64,000 nucleotides of DNA. It comes from Novosphingobium album (ex Hu et al. 2023) (GTDB taxonomy: Bacteria > Pseudomonadota > Alphaproteobacteria > Sphingomonadales > Sphingomonadaceae). Shown here in pieces: positions 45,478-58,602 of this stretch. The stretch covers positions 161,889 through 225,888 of the forward strand of contig NZ_JALHLE010000003.1 in the NCBI RefSeq assembly GCF_022832385.1, written 5' to 3'. Made by a program: the position numbers and the translations under genes. Below the pieces are notes generated by a model. That model had not been told where the DNA came from. It searched no databases and saw only the letters and a list, made by a program, of their open reading frames with translations. Position 1 is the first letter of the stretch; the number at the start of each line of letters is the position of its first letter.

Positions 45478-45518
45478 TTGGCATGACCCACGCCGGGCCA
45501 CGCCCGCGCGATACCTGA

Positions 45519-45965
45519 TCAGTCCTCCCAGGAGGCCGCCGCGGCAGGCCTGCCGGTGAGATTTTCCAGCATCGTGTCCAGAATGCGCAGCAGGTCGGCC
45601 TGATCTTCCTGCGAAATGCCGTTCAGGGCGGCATTGGAGGTCTCGATGGCAAGGGGATGCAGCCTTTGCACCATCTCGCGCCCGCGCGCGGTCAGGAACA
45701 GCCGCCAGGCGCGCCGGTCCGCCGGATCGGAACGGCGTTCGACCAGGCCCGCGTCCTGCATACGGTCGATCATCCGGCCCGCGGTAATCGGCTCGACTTC
45801 AAGGATTTCGGCAAGGCCGCCCTGCTTTATGCCCTCGTGCCGCATGAGCACACTGAGAACCTGCCACTGCGGCCGCGTAACCCCGATCTCCCGAGCGCGT
45901 TCATCGAAAGCGCGGCGCATGAGCCGCGCGACTTGTGCCAGGACCGTGCCCACCCTGCGTTCCAT
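45519..45965 (-). CDS. MarR family transcriptional regulator
   Basis: About 148 residues. The recognition helix region is KQGGLAEILEVEPITAGRMID, with a wing DPADRRAWRLFLT. I chose ATG 45965 (MERRVGTVLAQV); the longer frame to 46055 would run into the preceding gene and adds a non-conserved 30 residues. It lies between the SDR unit and the SnoaL-like gene on the same strand. Confidence 0.85.
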   Translation of the reverse strand: MERRVGTVLAQVARLMRRAFDERAREIGVTRPQWQVLSVLMRHEGIKQGGLAEILEVEPITAGRMIDRMQDAGLVERRSDPADRRAWRLFLTARGREMVQRLHPLAIETSNAALNGISQEDQADLLRILDTMLENLTGRPAAAASWED

Positions 45966-46029
45966 CGCGCGAGAACTAGTAGGCTTGCTTAGTATTGACC
46001 AGATAATTCTTGCCCGCCGCGGCGCCGGT

Positions 46030-46458
46030 TCAGGCTGGCCTGGGGTCCATTTCAACGATCAGACGTGTCAGCGTCTGGTGCGCGATCTTCCAGCCCGCGG
46101 CCGTGCGCACGCAAATCTCGTGGTAGTGCCCATAGCCCGTCAGGCCGAAATCGTCTTTGACCACCCGGTCCTGCATCGCCCACACCACTTCGGCGCGGTC
46201 TCCGTCCACGGTGATCTGAGGCGAATGGACCTGATGCGCGGTTTTGGCGTCGGACAGCGAGTGGCGCACCATCGCCACGAACTGCTCACGCCCTTCTTCC
46301 AGCGGCCCGCCGCTGGGACGCGTATCGACCACGCAGTCCTCGGTGAAAAGCTGGCTCCAGCCTTCCCAGTCCTTGGTATCGAGCAACCGGCAATAGGCAG
46401 CCTTGAGATTGCAGATTGCCAGCCAGTCGGCGAAGCCGGGCGTTTGCGCTTGGGTCAT
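46030..46458 (-). CDS. SnoaL/NTF2-like protein
   Basis: A 142-residue protein with the cone-shaped NTF2 fold pattern: an N-terminal helix pair (LLDTKDWEGWSQLF), TEDCVVDT and a C-terminal beta-sheet (GYGHYHEICVRTAAGWKIAH). Such proteins are isomerases, dehydratases or lyases of small hydrophobic compounds, including steroids. It follows the ligase gene by 14 bases. Function unknown. Confidence 0.82.
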   Translation of the reverse strand: MTQAQTPGFADWLAICNLKAAYCRLLDTKDWEGWSQLFTEDCVVDTRPSGGPLEEGREQFVAMVRHSLSDAKTAHQVHSPQITVDGDRAEVVWAMQDRVVKDDFGLTGYGHYHEICVRTAAGWKIAHQTLTRLIVEMDPRPA

Positions 46459-46472
46459 TATCTCTTCCCCGT

Positions 46473-48185
46473 TCAGCCGGCGGCGGCATCCATGGCTTCA
46501 AGCCGCTCGGCAGCGAGCTTGCGCAAGTCCGCCGTCTTGATCTTGGCGCTGCCGGTCGTCTTGAGGTCGCTTTCCTCGACGAAAAGCACACGGCGCGGAA
46601 GCTTGTAGCTGGCGAGCTTTTCCTTGGCGAAATTGCGGATGGCGGCATCGTCGAGGCTGGCGCCTTCATGCGGGACGATGCACGAAACGACCAGTTCGCC
46701 AAGAAGGTCATCGGGCACGCCGACGGTCTGCGAAATCTTCACGCCCGGGCATTCGCGGATCACCGCGTCGATTTCCAGCGGAGAGACATTGGCGCCGCCG
46801 GTCTTGATGATGTCGTTCAGGCGGCCTTCCCAGTACAGGCGGCCCTCGGCATCGACATAGCCGCCGTCGCTGGTGCGCAAGAAGCCTTCGTCATCGACCG
46901 ATTCCGACAGCGGCTTGCCCAGATATCCGAGCATCAGCGTCGGCCCCTTCACGGCTATTTCACCGCGCTCGCCGACCGGAACCGTCGCTCCGGTCAGGGG
47001 CTCTACGATCTTGATGATCGAACCGGCGGTCGGCAGGCCATGGCTGCCACGGGTCTCTTCCTCGGGAGTATTCGCGGGATAGACCGTAATGAGCGTGAAG
47101 GTCTCGGTATTGCCGTAGGCCGATTCCGGCTGGCACCACGTCGAATGCACGGTCGGATGGCGCGCCAGCGTCGTGCGTTTATCGACATACTTGAAGCTCG
47201 ACAGATCGACGCTGGCATAGTTCGGCGCCGCTTCGAGCTGGGCCCACTGGTGCGGCCAGGCGACAGGCATCGTCACCTTCTCCAGCTCCATCAGCGAGAG
47301 CGCCTCTTCCGCATCGAACCAGCGCTGAAGCACGAGCACACCGCCAGCCGCAAGCGTTGCGCCCATACCCTGGCAGAAATTGCCCGACCAGAAGAAACCG
47401 TTGGCGGCCCAGGTGCGCGGCGCCTCATCGAGATCGTACCATTGCGCCCAGCGCCAGGCCTGCAGGCACGCGCTGCGATTGGCCGACAGCACGCCCTTCA
47501 CCTTGCCCGTCGATCCCGAGCTGAACAGCAGGATTCCGGGATCGGCGGGCGAAACCTGTTCGGCCCGGGCTGCAACGAGAGCGGGATCAACCTGCTCCCC
47601 GCGGGCCAGGAACGCCGCAGTGCCTTCGATGCCCCCCTGCGTCTCATCGCTGTCGATGAACGCCACATGCGTGAGGAAGGGATAGCGCGTGGAACGGACG
47701 GTCCCGGGCGAGCCGCCTGCGAATGCAGGTTCGAGGCCAATGAGCATCTCGCCGTAGTCCTTCTTGAGCACCTTGCGCTCAAGAAGCAGAATCGAGACGC
47801 CCGAGAGGGTCAGAACCTCGTCGAGCTCTGCCGGGGTGAAGAATGTGCTGATCGGAGTAGGAACACACCCTGCCAGCGCCGCGCCAAAGACGTTGGAGAG
47901 AAATTCGGGCCGGTTGGTAGCGATCACGCCGACACGGGTTCCCTTGCCGGCGCCGCAGGCCACCAGCGACCGGGCAACCGCCATGCACTTGTCCCAGAGC
48001 TCGGCATAGGTCCAGCGGATCACTTCGCCGTCGAGATGGAGGACCAGAGCCTCCCTGGGCCCATGCGCCTCGCACACCTCGCGGATCAGGCCGGCAAGGG
48101 TCAGCGCTCCGATGCCCGGCTCCTCGGTAAGCGGAATCCCGCGCACCACCGACATGCCGTCCACCACTTCGACCTTCGCTGTCAT
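46473..48185 (-). CDS. Acyl-CoA synthetase (AMP-forming), second
   Basis: A 570-residue ANL-family ligase. The P-loop is LFSSGSTGKVKGV, followed by SAYGNTETFTLI, and the hinge is GRLNDIIKTGGANVSPLEID. It starts the SnoaL-containing unit, with a hydrolysable acid as the likely substrate. It differs in length and motifs from the ligase at 30505-32004, so it likely acts on another acid. Confidence 0.9.
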   Translation of the reverse strand: MTAKVEVVDGMSVVRGIPLTEEPGIGALTLAGLIREVCEAHGPREALVLHLDGEVIRWTYAELWDKCMAVARSLVACGAGKGTRVGVIATNRPEFLSNVFGAALAGCVPTPISTFFTPAELDEVLTLSGVSILLLERKVLKKDYGEMLIGLEPAFAGGSPGTVRSTRYPFLTHVAFIDSDETQGGIEGTAAFLARGEQVDPALVAARAEQVSPADPGILLFSSGSTGKVKGVLSANRSACLQAWRWAQWYDLDEAPRTWAANGFFWSGNFCQGMGATLAAGGVLVLQRWFDAEEALSLMELEKVTMPVAWPHQWAQLEAAPNYASVDLSSFKYVDKRTTLARHPTVHSTWCQPESAYGNTETFTLITVYPANTPEEETRGSHGLPTAGSIIKIVEPLTGATVPVGERGEIAVKGPTLMLGYLGKPLSESVDDEGFLRTSDGGYVDAEGRLYWEGRLNDIIKTGGANVSPLEIDAVIRECPGVKISQTVGVPDDLLGELVVSCIVPHEGASLDDAAIRNFAKEKLASYKLPRRVLFVEESDLKTTGSAKIKTADLRKLAAERLEAMDAAAG

Positions 48186-48287
48186 CTGTCCTGTCCCGTT
48201 CCGGTTATGTCATACAGCCCGCGCCAGGCGGCGCGGTAAGGCCCGGCACTGCCGGTGGCAGCTGCCGGGCCAAAGCCGATCGGCTGA

Positions 48288-49271
48288 TCAGGCGTTCACA
48301 TCGACGATGTAACGGCCCTTGACCTCGCCCGACATGAACTTCTTCGCGGCCTCGATGGCATCGCCAAGACCGATGGTCTGGCCGATGGTTTCCAGCGCGG
48401 CGGGATCGAGATCCTTGGCGAGACGGTCCCACGCCTTCAGGCGCTTGGCCTTGGGCGCCATGACGCTGTCGATACCCAGCAGCGAGACGCCGCGCAGAAT
48501 GAACGGCATCACGGTGGCGGGCAGGTCCATGCCCTGCGCCAGACCGCAAGCCGCGACGGCGCCGCCGTAGCGGGTCTGCGCACAGGCATTGGCGAGCGTG
48601 AAGCTGCCGGCGGTATCCACCACACCGGCCCAGCGCTCCTTCTGCAGCGGCTTGCCCTTTTCGGACATTTCCGCGCGGTCGATGATGGTCTCGGCGCCCA
48701 GCGCCTTGAGGTAATCGGCCTCGGCAGGCTTGCCGGTGAGCGCGGCGACCGAGAAGCCCAGCTTCTTGAGAAGCGCGATGGCGACCGAGCCAACGCCGCC
48801 GGTGGCGCCGGTCACGAGCACTTCGCCCTGCTCCGGCGTCACACCCGCGTCGATCAGCGCATCAACGCACAGCGCGGCCGTGTAACCCGCGGTGCCGATC
48901 GCCATGGCCTGCGCCGGGGTGAACGCGCTAGGCAGCGGCACCAGCCAGTCGCCCTTGAGCTTGGCCTTCTGCGCCAGACCGCCCCAGTGGACTTCGCCCA
49001 CACCCCAGCCGTTAAGGACAACGGTGTCCCCGGCCTTCCAGTCGGCATGGCTGCTCTCGGTCACGGTGCCGACAAGGTCGATGCCCGGCACCATCGGGAA
49101 CTTGCGCACGACCGGCGAGCTGCCGGTGATGGCCAGGCCGTCCTTGAAATTGAGCGTCGAGAACGAGACGTCGATGGTCACATCGCCCTCGGGCAGCGCG
49201 CTCTCGTCGAGCTGCTGCAGGGTGACGGTCTGGCCTTCGTCGGTCTTGTCGATCACGATAGCGGAAAACAT
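48288..49271 (-). CDS. acuI: AcuI-like acrylyl-CoA reductase (MDR family)
   Basis: A 327-residue medium-chain reductase without the zinc ligands, of the YhdH/AcuI type. Key motifs are STLNFKDGLAITG, GIDLVGTV, VLVTGATGGVGSVAIALL for NADPH and a C-terminal GRYIVDV. AcuI reduces acryloyl-CoA to propionyl-CoA, which would fit removal of a C3 product. ATG 49271 (MFSAIV) is chosen. It is 103 bases upstream of the ligase gene on the same strand. Other enoyl substrates are possible. Confidence 0.82.
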   Translation of the reverse strand: MFSAIVIDKTDEGQTVTLQQLDESALPEGDVTIDVSFSTLNFKDGLAITGSSPVVRKFPMVPGIDLVGTVTESSHADWKAGDTVVLNGWGVGEVHWGGLAQKAKLKGDWLVPLPSAFTPAQAMAIGTAGYTAALCVDALIDAGVTPEQGEVLVTGATGGVGSVAIALLKKLGFSVAALTGKPAEADYLKALGAETIIDRAEMSEKGKPLQKERWAGVVDTAGSFTLANACAQTRYGGAVAACGLAQGMDLPATVMPFILRGVSLLGIDSVMAPKAKRLKAWDRLAKDLDPAALETIGQTIGLGDAIEAAKKFMSGEVKGRYIVDVNA

Positions 49272-49429
49272 GGAAAACTCCCTTCCTCTCGGCGGCACAG
49301 CGCCCTTCGATCACTTGCGCGGCCAGATACCCGGCAAGGTGCTGGCCGCGATTTGCACCCGCCTGCTGAAAGGGATCAGCGCCGTCGCGTCAATGCCGCC
49401 CCGGCGCGGCATCGCCTAGGCGAAGTCCG

Positions 49430-50101
49430 TTACCGGGCCTTGGCTTCGGCCGCTTCCTTGCGCAGCCGTTCCGCGACTCCCGGAAAGGCCTCGGCCCGCA
49501 TCGTGCCATACATAGACAGGCGCAGGATCTCGTGGCTGAAACGCCGCGCAAGCTCGCTGCGTTCGGCGTCTCCCGCTGCATGGGCCCGCGCCAGAATCGG
49601 CCAGAAAAACACCCCGGCGAGATTGACGACCGACAGCACTTCGGAATCGATGCCCGGTTCGGCCAGATCGGTGGCGGCGAAGCGTTGCAGCGAACCGCAG
49701 TATTCGCGCCAGAACGGGTCCTGACTGGGGTCCGGGGAGGCCAGCACCTGCTGCAGCCAGACCCGGCAGATATCCGGGTTCTCCATGGCGAAGTCACACA
49801 GACGGTCGGTCAGCTCCGCTACGTCCACCCGCTCAACCTGACGTTCGCCGATCGTTTCCGGATCGCCGAAAACCGCGCGGAACAGCTTGTCCGAAACCCA
49901 CTGGATCGTGGCCTCGATCAGCTTCTCGCGCGTTTCAAAATGCTGATAGGCGGTGCCGCGATTAACAGCGGCCAGATGGGCCACGGCGGACAGGCTGACA
50001 CCTTCGACTCCGTCCTTGGCCAGAAGATTGCTGGCCGCATCCAGAATCGTCTCGCGCGTCGCCACAGGGTCCCGCACCCTGCGCTTCGTCCTCGCCTCCA
50101 T
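49430..50101 (-). CDS. TetR family transcriptional regulator
   Basis: About 223 residues. The helix-turn-helix is in VSLSAVAHLAAVNRGTAYQHF. ATG 50101 (MEARTKRR) is chosen: a promoter at 50130-50158 predicts a start of transcription near 50123, which excludes upstream start codons, and GGGGGCAGG precedes it. It lies upstream of the reductase gene on the same strand by 158 bases. Confidence 0.87.
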   Translation of the reverse strand: MEARTKRRVRDPVATRETILDAASNLLAKDGVEGVSLSAVAHLAAVNRGTAYQHFETREKLIEATIQWVSDKLFRAVFGDPETIGERQVERVDVAELTDRLCDFAMENPDICRVWLQQVLASPDPSQDPFWREYCGSLQRFAATDLAEPGIDSEVLSVVNLAGVFFWPILARAHAAGDAERSELARRFSHEILRLSMYGTMRAEAFPGVAERLRKEAAEAKAR

Positions 50102-50129
50102 AATCCTGCCCCCGTTGCTCTGAGCGTCG

Positions 50130-50158
50130 ATCATAACGGCGAAACGACTAATCGACAA
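50130..50158 (-). promoter_or_regulatory. Sigma-70-like promoter of TetR gene with near-palindrome
   Basis: On the minus strand TTGTCG (50153-50158) and TATGAT (50130-50135) are 17 bases apart. TCGACAATGTTGA (50152-50164), a near-palindrome with 10 of 13 matching positions, overlaps the -35 and suggests autoregulation. Confidence 0.6.
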
Positions 50159-50210
50159 TGTTGACTAGATAGCCATCCCCGCGCCCGCGACAGCGAGCCG
50201 TAAAGCCCGC

Positions 50211-50236
50211 GCCATCGCTGCCGGCGCAGCGACGGC
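50211..50236 (-). terminator. Hairpin after enolase gene
   Basis: GCCATCGCTGC and GCAGCGACGGC pair at 10 of 11 positions, 26 bases after the eno stop. There is no clear T run on the minus strand, so it is a weak terminator candidate. Confidence 0.35.
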
Positions 50237-50261
50237 CCGGGCCGCATTGGGGGTTGCCGGA

Positions 50262-51685
<1,424 letters not shown>

Positions 51686-51724
51686 TCAGCTCCCACCACG
51701 AGCCCAAAAAGGAAGGAAACCGCC

Positions 51725-52240
51725 ATGGTCGATCCCGTAGCCCCTACTGAAGACGGCACCGCCAACGCCAAGAATCACTTCACCAAGGCCATGGAAGAAG
51801 CCAAGGCCGGTGCTCAGGCACTGGCCGGCGAGTACCGGGAAAAGATCACCAAGACCACCGGCGACTGGTCCGGCGAAGCAAAAAGCAAGTCGGGAGAAGC
51901 CAAGGACAAGGCAAACGCCTTTGCCGCCGACGCCAAGGTCAAGGCCACCGAATATGCCAACGAAGGCAAGACCCGCACCAGCCAGGCGATCGTCGGCTTG
52001 TCCAAGATGATCGACGAGAATGTCGCCCTCATCGATGACAAGGTCGGCCCCAAGTATGGCGACTATGCCCGCAGCGCCTCGAAGTCGATGCAGGACGCAG
52101 CCGCCAGGCTGGACGAAAAGTCGCTCGACGAACTGGGCGAGGACGCCAAGGAATTCGTGCGCAAGAGCCCGGGCCTTGCGGTCGGCATGGCCGTTGCAGC
52201 CGGCTTCCTGTTCGGCCGCCTGTTCAAGAAGAGCAAATAA
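51725..52240 (+). CDS. YqjD/ElaB-like (DUF883) membrane-anchored protein
   Basis: A 171-residue protein rich in Lys, Ala and Asp with a long helical region (about 15-145) and a C-terminal TM segment (GLAVGMAVAAGFLFGRLF). In E. coli, YqjD of this type anchors ribosomes to the membrane in stationary phase. AAGGAAGGAAACC precedes the ATG. It is first of four tightly packed genes like yqjD-yqjE-yqjK. The role is inferred from the family. Confidence 0.78.
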   Translation: MVDPVAPTEDGTANAKNHFTKAMEEAKAGAQALAGEYREKITKTTGDWSGEAKSKSGEAKDKANAFAADAKVKATEYANEGKTRTSQAIVGLSKMIDENVALIDDKVGPKYGDYARSASKSMQDAAARLDEKSLDELGEDAKEFVRKSPGLAVGMAVAAGFLFGRLFKKSK

Positions 52241-52258
52241 GGCCGCACGACCGAAGCA

Positions 52259-52654
52259 ATGCAGCCTTCCAATGAAGACTTAGCTCCCCTCGCCGACGCG
52301 AATGCCGAGGCTGCCGGGGGGCTCTCGTTCGCCGAGGACCTGCGCCAGCTTGCCGACGAGGCAAAGGTTCTGGCGCAGGCCGAATTCGCCTTCCAGAAAT
52401 CGCGTGCTGCCTATGCCGGTGCGGAAACGAAAGGCATTGCCGGGCTGCTCGTGGTGGCAGCAGTGCTGGTATTCTTTGCCGTCGTGGCACTGGTGACAGG
52501 AACCGTGATCGCCCTTGGGCCGCTGCTGGGTCTGTGGGGCGCCATGGCGGCCGTAACGCTCGGACTGATATTGCTGGCCGGGCTGTGCGCGCTCGCCGCC
52601 CGGTCGAAGCTGAAACGGATGATGGCCGTGATCGGCGACGAGAAGAGCACCTGA
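52259..52654 (+). CDS. Phage holin-like (Holin-X, YqjE-like) membrane protein
   Basis: A 131-residue protein with two long TM helices (about 58-82 and 88-110) and an N-terminal acidic segment. It matches the PF07332 pattern of YqjE. Despite the family name it is chromosomal and not from a phage. It overlaps the next gene by TGATG. Confidence 0.75.
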   Translation: MQPSNEDLAPLADANAEAAGGLSFAEDLRQLADEAKVLAQAEFAFQKSRAAYAGAETKGIAGLLVVAAVLVFFAVVALVTGTVIALGPLLGLWGAMAAVTLGLILLAGLCALAARSKLKRMMAVIGDEKST

Positions 52655-52977
52655 TGGGCAAGCTTGCAGACCAGGTCCTCTCCGACCGCGCGGCGCGCGA
52701 CGCGGCCCGAACCGCATTCGACACGCATTACGCCGCCCTCAAGGCGGACATGGAAGAGCGCGGCATCGCAGGGCGCATCGCCGACGAGACCATGGAGCAC
52801 GCCAAGGGAATGTTCGACGAAGCCGTGGCTGTCGCCGAAAGCCACCCCGGCGTCATCGGCGGAACCATTGCCGCTTTGCTGCTTTGGTTATTCAGGACCA
52901 CGATCATCAGCTGGGGCGGGCAGGCGCTCGAGCCCTTGCTGGACAAAGTGAAGGAACTGGGCAGTGACCAAGACTGA
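52654..52977 (+). CDS. Small membrane protein, unknown function
   Basis: A 107-residue protein with an N-terminal charged helix (about 1-65) and one TM segment (about 69-88, GGTIAALLLWLF). ATG 52654 overlaps the previous stop, which supports this start. It is third in the four-gene set. No family recognised. Confidence 0.7.
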   Translation: MGKLADQVLSDRAARDAARTAFDTHYAALKADMEERGIAGRIADETMEHAKGMFDEAVAVAESHPGVIGGTIAALLLWLFRTTIISWGGQALEPLLDKVKELGSDQD

Positions 52978-53518
52978 GCCGACGAATCCCGTCACCCCCT
53001 CGCCCATGGCGAACAATGTCGTCCCCCTGCCAGCCGCAGTCGAGGAACCGCGGCCGTCGGAGAAAGTGCTGACGTTCGTCAAAAGCCATCCCGTGCTCAC
53101 CGCCGCCGGAGCGGTGGCCGTCGGCGTAGCGATCAGTGCCCTGCTGCCGCGCAAGACCGGACGCAAGGCGCTGGGCAAGGCCCTGAACCTCGCCGAAGCT
53201 GCGGGTGCCGCCGCGCTCATGTTTGGCCGCAACGCTGGTGAGAAAGCGCACGATCTCGGATCTGGAGCTAAGACGCAGGCGTCGCTGCTGAGCAGCAAGG
53301 CAGGAGATGCAGGCCAATTGGCCGCAGAACAGCTGGAAAAGTACGGGCTCGCCGCCGTCGCGGCCGCCAGTGCACTCGGCCGCGCAACCGCGAAGCGGAC
53401 TGGCAAGCTGAGCGAGACAGCGGCGGAAAAGGCCATGGAGATCGGTCAAGACGCAGACGGTCGCTCGCAAAGGGTGATCGCTGCGATCAGCGACCTCAGG
53501 AAGCGCATGACGCACTAG
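52964..53518 (+). CDS. Membrane-associated alanine-rich protein, unknown function
   Basis: A 184-residue protein with a hydrophobic stretch (about 44-62, LTAAGAVAVGVAISALLP) and Ala-rich helices. GTG 52964 overlaps the previous gene by 14 bases. It ends the yqjD-like set. I do not recognise a family; the helices resemble those of DUF883 proteins. Confidence 0.65.
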   Translation: MTKTEPTNPVTPSPMANNVVPLPAAVEEPRPSEKVLTFVKSHPVLTAAGAVAVGVAISALLPRKTGRKALGKALNLAEAAGAAALMFGRNAGEKAHDLGSGAKTQASLLSSKAGDAGQLAAEQLEKYGLAAVAAASALGRATAKRTGKLSETAAEKAMEIGQDADGRSQRVIAAISDLRKRMTH

Positions 53519-53532
53519 AAACGGCCATTATT

Positions 53533-53551
53533 GATAATGGTTTGCATTATC
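53533..53551. promoter_or_regulatory. Fur-box-like inverted repeat
   Basis: GATAATGGTTTGCATTATC matches the E. coli Fur-box consensus at 15 of 19 bases. It overlaps a second inverted repeat, CCATTATTGATAATGG (53525-53540), giving two overlapping units as in Fur arrays. It lies 15 bases after the yqjD-like set and about 32 bases before the DUF4170 promoter. Confidence 0.5.
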
Positions 53552-53582
53552 TATTAAAGTGCATCGCACCTGCGATCCGCTC

Positions 53583-53611
53583 TTGCTCATTGCCCTAGCT
53601 AAAACTATAGG
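53583..53611 (+). promoter_or_regulatory. Sigma-70-like promoter of DUF4170 gene
   Basis: TTGCTC (53583-53588) and TATAGG (53606-53611) are 17 bases apart. It is 39 bases before the DUF4170 start. GGGCCGCT and AGCGGCCC (53611-53643) form an inverted repeat over the predicted start site. Confidence 0.5.
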
Positions 53612-53649
53612 GGCCGCTCTCCTCCCAATCAGGAAAGCGGCCCTCTCCG

Positions 53650-53871
53650 ATGCAAAAGCTACATCTTGTCATGGGCGGGCGGGTCAAGGACCCGCGCAGC
53701 CTTGAGTTCGTCAATCTCGCTGATATGGACCTTGTCGGCGTCTTCGGCGACTTCGCCGCAGCGCAGGACGCCTGGAAGTCTGCGGCCCAGCGTACGGTCG
53801 ACGATGCGGAAATGAAGTACGTGATCGTCCACCTGCACCGGCTGCTCGAACCCGAGCTGCCCGAAGGCTGA
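53650..53871 (+). CDS. DUF4170 family protein
   Basis: A 73-residue cytoplasmic protein with VMGGRVKDP, VGVFGDFAAAQDAW and DAEMKYVIVHLHRLL, the features of DUF4170, which is common in alphaproteobacteria. Function unknown. There is no good Shine-Dalgarno sequence at the usual distance. It is convergent with greA. Confidence 0.85.
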   Translation: MQKLHLVMGGRVKDPRSLEFVNLADMDLVGVFGDFAAAQDAWKSAAQRTVDDAEMKYVIVHLHRLLEPELPEG

Positions 53872-53900
53872 GGCGCGGCTTCGCGCACGCCCAGGACAAA

Positions 53901-53934
53901 GAAAAGGGCCGGCAGCGATGCCGGCCCTTTTCTT
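53901..53934. terminator. Bidirectional terminator, DUF4170 / greA
   Basis: GAAAAGGGCCGGCA and TGCCGGCCCTTTTC form a 14-base stem with a 4-base loop, with A and T runs on both sides. It serves both convergent genes. Confidence 0.9.
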
Positions 53935-53968
53935 GTTGTTCGGTGCGGGTCCATCAGACCCGCGCCGG

Positions 53969-54445
53969 TCAGATGAATTCGATGCTCTGGACGAGGTAGA
54001 ACTTGTCGCCCGACGGCACCGTCACTTCGATCTCGTCGTCGACCTTGCGGCCGATCAGCGCCTTGCCCAGCGGCGAGTTGTAGCTGATGCGCCCGGCCTT
54101 GGCGTCCGCCTCGTACGGGCCGACAATCTGGTAACGCACGGGCTTGTCGTCATCGTCGAGCAAGGTCACGGTCGCCCCGAAGATCACCTTGTCGCCGGAA
54201 AGCGTGGTGGGATCGATGATCTGCGCACGGCTGACCTTGTCCTCAAGATCACCGATGGTCGCTTCAACCTGCCCCTGACGCTCCTTCGCAGCATGATACT
54301 CGGCGTTTTCCGAGAGGTCGCCGTGGGCGCGTGCCTCCTCGATGGCGTCAACAATGCGGGGCCGTTCCTCGCGCAGCGCCTTGAGTTCCGCGGTCAGCCT
54401 TTCATAGCCTTCCGCAAGCATCGGCAGCTTTTCGATACTGGCCAT
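53969..54445 (-). CDS. greA: Transcription elongation factor GreA
   Basis: A 158-residue factor that helps RNA polymerase out of backtracked states. The N-terminal coiled coil (about 1-75) and C-terminal FKBP-like domain with [15 protein letters not shown] are complete. AGGAGGAAG precedes the ATG. It is 106 bases downstream of carB on the same strand, and may be co-transcribed with it. Confidence 0.97.
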   Translation of the reverse strand: MASIEKLPMLAEGYERLTAELKALREERPRIVDAIEEARAHGDLSENAEYHAAKERQGQVEATIGDLEDKVSRAQIIDPTTLSGDKVIFGATVTLLDDDDKPVRYQIVGPYEADAKAGRISYNSPLGKALIGRKVDDEIEVTVPSGDKFYLVQSIEFI

Positions 54446-54551
54446 TCTTCTATCTTCCTCCTGTTGCTCTCCGGAACGCTGCGACTACTCGGCTGCCCCG
54501 CCCCTCAAGGGGCCGGCCGATCTGCAGCGATGTGGGAGAGCAAGATCGATT

Positions 54552-57875
<3,324 letters not shown>

Positions 57876-57928
57876 GGGAAAGGGCTATCCTGGCTTCTTG
57901 GTGCTTGTATGTATTCGTTTGTGAACGG

Positions 57929-58306
57929 TCAGGCGACCAGTTCGCCGAACGCCTTGTCCCAGAATTCGGGGCCTTCGGCTTCGGCCTGGGCGATGATTGC
58001 ATTACTGGCCTGCATGTCCTTGATCACGGCACGGAAGGTGTCGGCCTGGAACTGGTGCATCTTGCCGCCGAACTCATTTTCGGTGGTCGCCCAGGCACCC
58101 TTCCCGATCATCGCGTCGAGGAACTGCTGGCCCGCCGCCTTCGACTGCGCACGCACCTTCAGGCCGAACTTGCGCGTGGCGATCTGGAACTTGTCCTCGA
58201 TGATGAGGCTCAGTTCGCCATAGGGATACCAGCGCGTGGCGATGTTGAGGTCGTTGGCCGGGCCAGCAACGTAGTAGGCGATCATGTGGTCGGTAAGATC
58301 ACTCAT
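57929..58306 (-). CDS. Unknown 125-residue protein
   Basis: A cytoplasmic protein with no TM segment and no signal peptide. Recognisable patches are MIAYYVAGPANDLNIATRW and GKMHQFQADTFRAVIKDMQA. The ATG overlaps the stop of the upstream lipoprotein gene (ATGA). It sits between carA and carB and is translated with them. I recognise no family. Confidence 0.72.
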   Translation of the reverse strand: MSDLTDHMIAYYVAGPANDLNIATRWYPYGELSLIIEDKFQIATRKFGLKVRAQSKAAGQQFLDAMIGKGAWATTENEFGGKMHQFQADTFRAVIKDMQASNAIIAQAEAEGPEFWDKAFGELVA

Positions 58307-58602
58307 GGCTTGTCTCTCTCGGTCTGTCCCTTGATCTTAACTGCGTAGTCGATGCTGACCTGCGGCAAACGCGCCCGCAATTCGCCCAATACGCAGGCCT
58401 TCTTCGCTTGCGGCATGCCATGCGGAGGGTCAAACTTCACCTTGTCCACTTCAACCTTGATCGTCTTGGCGGAAACCCCGCACTTTGCGGCCACTGTCGC
58501 CACTTTCGCCTCACTCAGCAGTGCAGGTGCCGGCGGCTGTTTCATTTCGCACGCCGCGAGCAGCATGCAGGCCACCGCAAGCAAGGCGCCTGCGTGCTTC
58601 AA
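58303..58602 (-). CDS. Small lipoprotein, unknown function
   Basis: A 99-residue protein with a signal peptide and a lipobox LLAAC (acylated Cys near 18), then a mature part with two further Cys. The start is TTG 58602, overlapping the carA stop (TTGA), so it is translationally coupled. It lies in the carA-carB operon, an odd place for a lipoprotein. Function unknown. Confidence 0.68.
   Translation of the reverse strand: MKHAGALLAVACMLLAACEMKQPPAPALLSEAKVATVAAKCGVSAKTIKVEVDKVKFDPPHGMPQAKKACVLGELRARLPQVSIDYAVKIKGQTERDKP

Noticed and set aside
52259..52654. Phage remnant, from the holin-like protein
   Set aside because: The family includes chromosomal YqjE, and the gene order matches the yqjD-yqjE set; no other phage genes are present.
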